Positions 63,281 through 64,000 of a DNA stretch of 64,000 nucleotides are shown piece after piece. The position numbers and the translations under genes are program-made. Under the pieces are notes generated by a model. The model made no database searches and was not told the origin of the DNA. It saw nothing but the letters and a program-made list of their open reading frames with translations. Origin of the DNA: Rhodospirillaceae bacterium (GTDB lineage Bacteria > Pseudomonadota > Alphaproteobacteria > Puniceispirillales > Puniceispirillaceae); contig PCBG01000019.1 of assembly GCA_002731315.1 (NCBI GenBank), forward strand, positions 13,308 through 77,307, in the 5' to 3' direction. Numbering within the stretch: position 1 is the first letter of the stretch; the number at the start of each line of letters is the position of its first letter.

Positions 63281-64000
63281 TCAGCCCTGACGCGAGAACT
63301 CGGGATAGGCTTCCATGCCGAGTTCAGCGGAGTCGAGACCGGCGAGTTCTTCTTCCTCGGTGACCCGAATACCGATGGTCGCCTTGAGGATCATCCAGAC
63401 AACACCGGACACGATGAAGGTGAAGGCACCGACCACCACAATACCGATGATCTGCGTTCCAATGCTGGCGTCAGGGTTTGTGATTGCCACGGCAAGCGTG
63501 CCCCAGATACCCGCAATAAGGTGAACGGGAATGGCACCGACCACATCATCAATCTTCAGACGGTCCAGCAATGGCACCGAGAAGACGACAATCGCTCCAC
63601 CGATACCGCCGATGATTGTGGCTGCGCCGAGTGACGGCGTCAGCGGCTCTGCCGTGATCGACACAAGACCGGCCAGCGCACCGTTCAGGACCATGGTCAG
63701 GTCAACCTTCTTGAACAGCAGCTGCGTCATGATTAGAGCGACAAGCGCGCCGCCGGAAGCCGCAGCATTGGTGTTGGCAAAAATACGCGATACGTCGGCA
63801 ACATCGCTGACCGTGCCCATAGCAAGCTGTGATCCGCCATTAAAGCCGAACCAGCCAAGCCAAAGGATGAATGTTCCAAGGGTCGCCAGCGGCAGGTTTG
63901 CACCTTGCATCGGCACCACACGGCCATCCTTATATTTGCCGGTACGGGCCCCAAGTATCAGCGCACCGGCCAGTGCGGCCCAGCCACCAACGGAATGCAC
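63281..64000 (-). CDS. amt: Ammonium transporter (Amt), 5' end beyond the window
   Basis: The C-terminal 239 residues are present; complete Amt proteins have about 400-450. Conserved features are HSVGGWAALAGALILGARTGK, WLGWFGFNGGS, NTNAAASGGALVAL and GAIPVHLIAGIWGTLAV with the second pore His. The protein conducts ammonium across the inner membrane. With the amino-acid, nucleoside-type and N-heterocycle systems it fits a nitrogen-scavenging organism. Confidence 0.95.
   Translation of the reverse strand: MHSVGGWAALAGALILGARTGKYKDGRVVPMQGANLPLATLGTFILWLGWFGFNGGSQLAMGTVSDVADVSRIFANTNAAASGGALVALIMTQLLFKKVDLTMVLNGALAGLVSITAEPLTPSLGAATIIGGIGGAIVVFSVPLLDRLKIDDVVGAIPVHLIAGIWGTLAVAITNPDASIGTQIIGIVVVGAFTFIVSGVVWMILKATIGIRVTEEEELAGLDSAELGMEAYPEFSRQG

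Overview
The window reads as chromosomal DNA of an alphaproteobacterium. Several small families typical of that class are present (DUF1489, DUF2794, DUF3126 and a decayed short-chain-acyl-CoA regulator of the ScfR type), together with a der-bamB-yfgM block, guaA-guaB, RlmE and a two-domain GlnE. The mix of fairly GC-rich core genes, many ABC uptake systems and oligotroph-style nitrogen scavenging resembles marine SAR116-like (Puniceispirillaceae) genomes, but that placement is an inference from style, not from a search.

Positions 1-19,100 hold what looks like one catabolic island for a nitrogen heterocycle. On the minus strand are an M20 metallopeptidase (cut by the window edge) and the hyuA-hyuB hydantoinase/oxoprolinase pair. 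On the plus strand are a multispanning membrane protein, a complete branched-chain-amino-acid-type ABC importer (binding protein, two permeases, two ATPases), a divergent MarR regulator, a molybdenum hydroxylase (FAD subunit plus a fused 2Fe-2S/molybdopterin subunit), a 6-hydroxynicotinate-reductase-like Fe-S protein, a UPF0280 protein, a DUF1185 protein and a PncA-type nicotinamidase. The simplest reading is uptake, hydroxylation, reductive dearomatisation and ATP-driven lactam opening of a nicotinate-like compound, under MarR control. The substrate is not proven by sequence.

Positions 19,100-29,400 are accessory DNA, with small and unrecognised genes, decayed fragments, and a catalytically degenerate HAD protein. 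From about 23.3 kb to 29.4 kb the DNA is clearly AT-richer and carries three copies of the 3' half of tRNA-Val(GAC): an intact gene at 29,290-29,364, a degenerate copy near 28.3 kb and a fragment near 23.28 kb. This is the signature of an element integrated at a tRNA. Cargo includes a cytoplasmic BisC/TorA-like molybdoenzyme, a DoxX protein, several small ferredoxin-fold (NIPSNAP/ABM-like) proteins, an OsmC fragment and two related hydrophobic micro-ORFs.

Positions 29,500-53,600 are mostly housekeeping: N-formylglutamate amidohydrolase, Der, BamB, a YfgM-like protein, small DUF proteins, LysE exporter, guaA, RsmB-like methyltransferase, guaB, RlmE, MATE and MFS transporters, GlnE, a secreted nuclease and MgtE. 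An AT-rich TPR-methyltransferase gene is coupled to the end of guaA. A regulator pseudogene lies at 53.7-54.4 kb. Positions 54,500-64,000 carry, all on the minus strand, a glycerate kinase/2-hydroxyacid dehydrogenase/PLP-decarboxylase operon, a BMP-type (nucleoside-like) ABC importer and the 3' part of an ammonium transporter.
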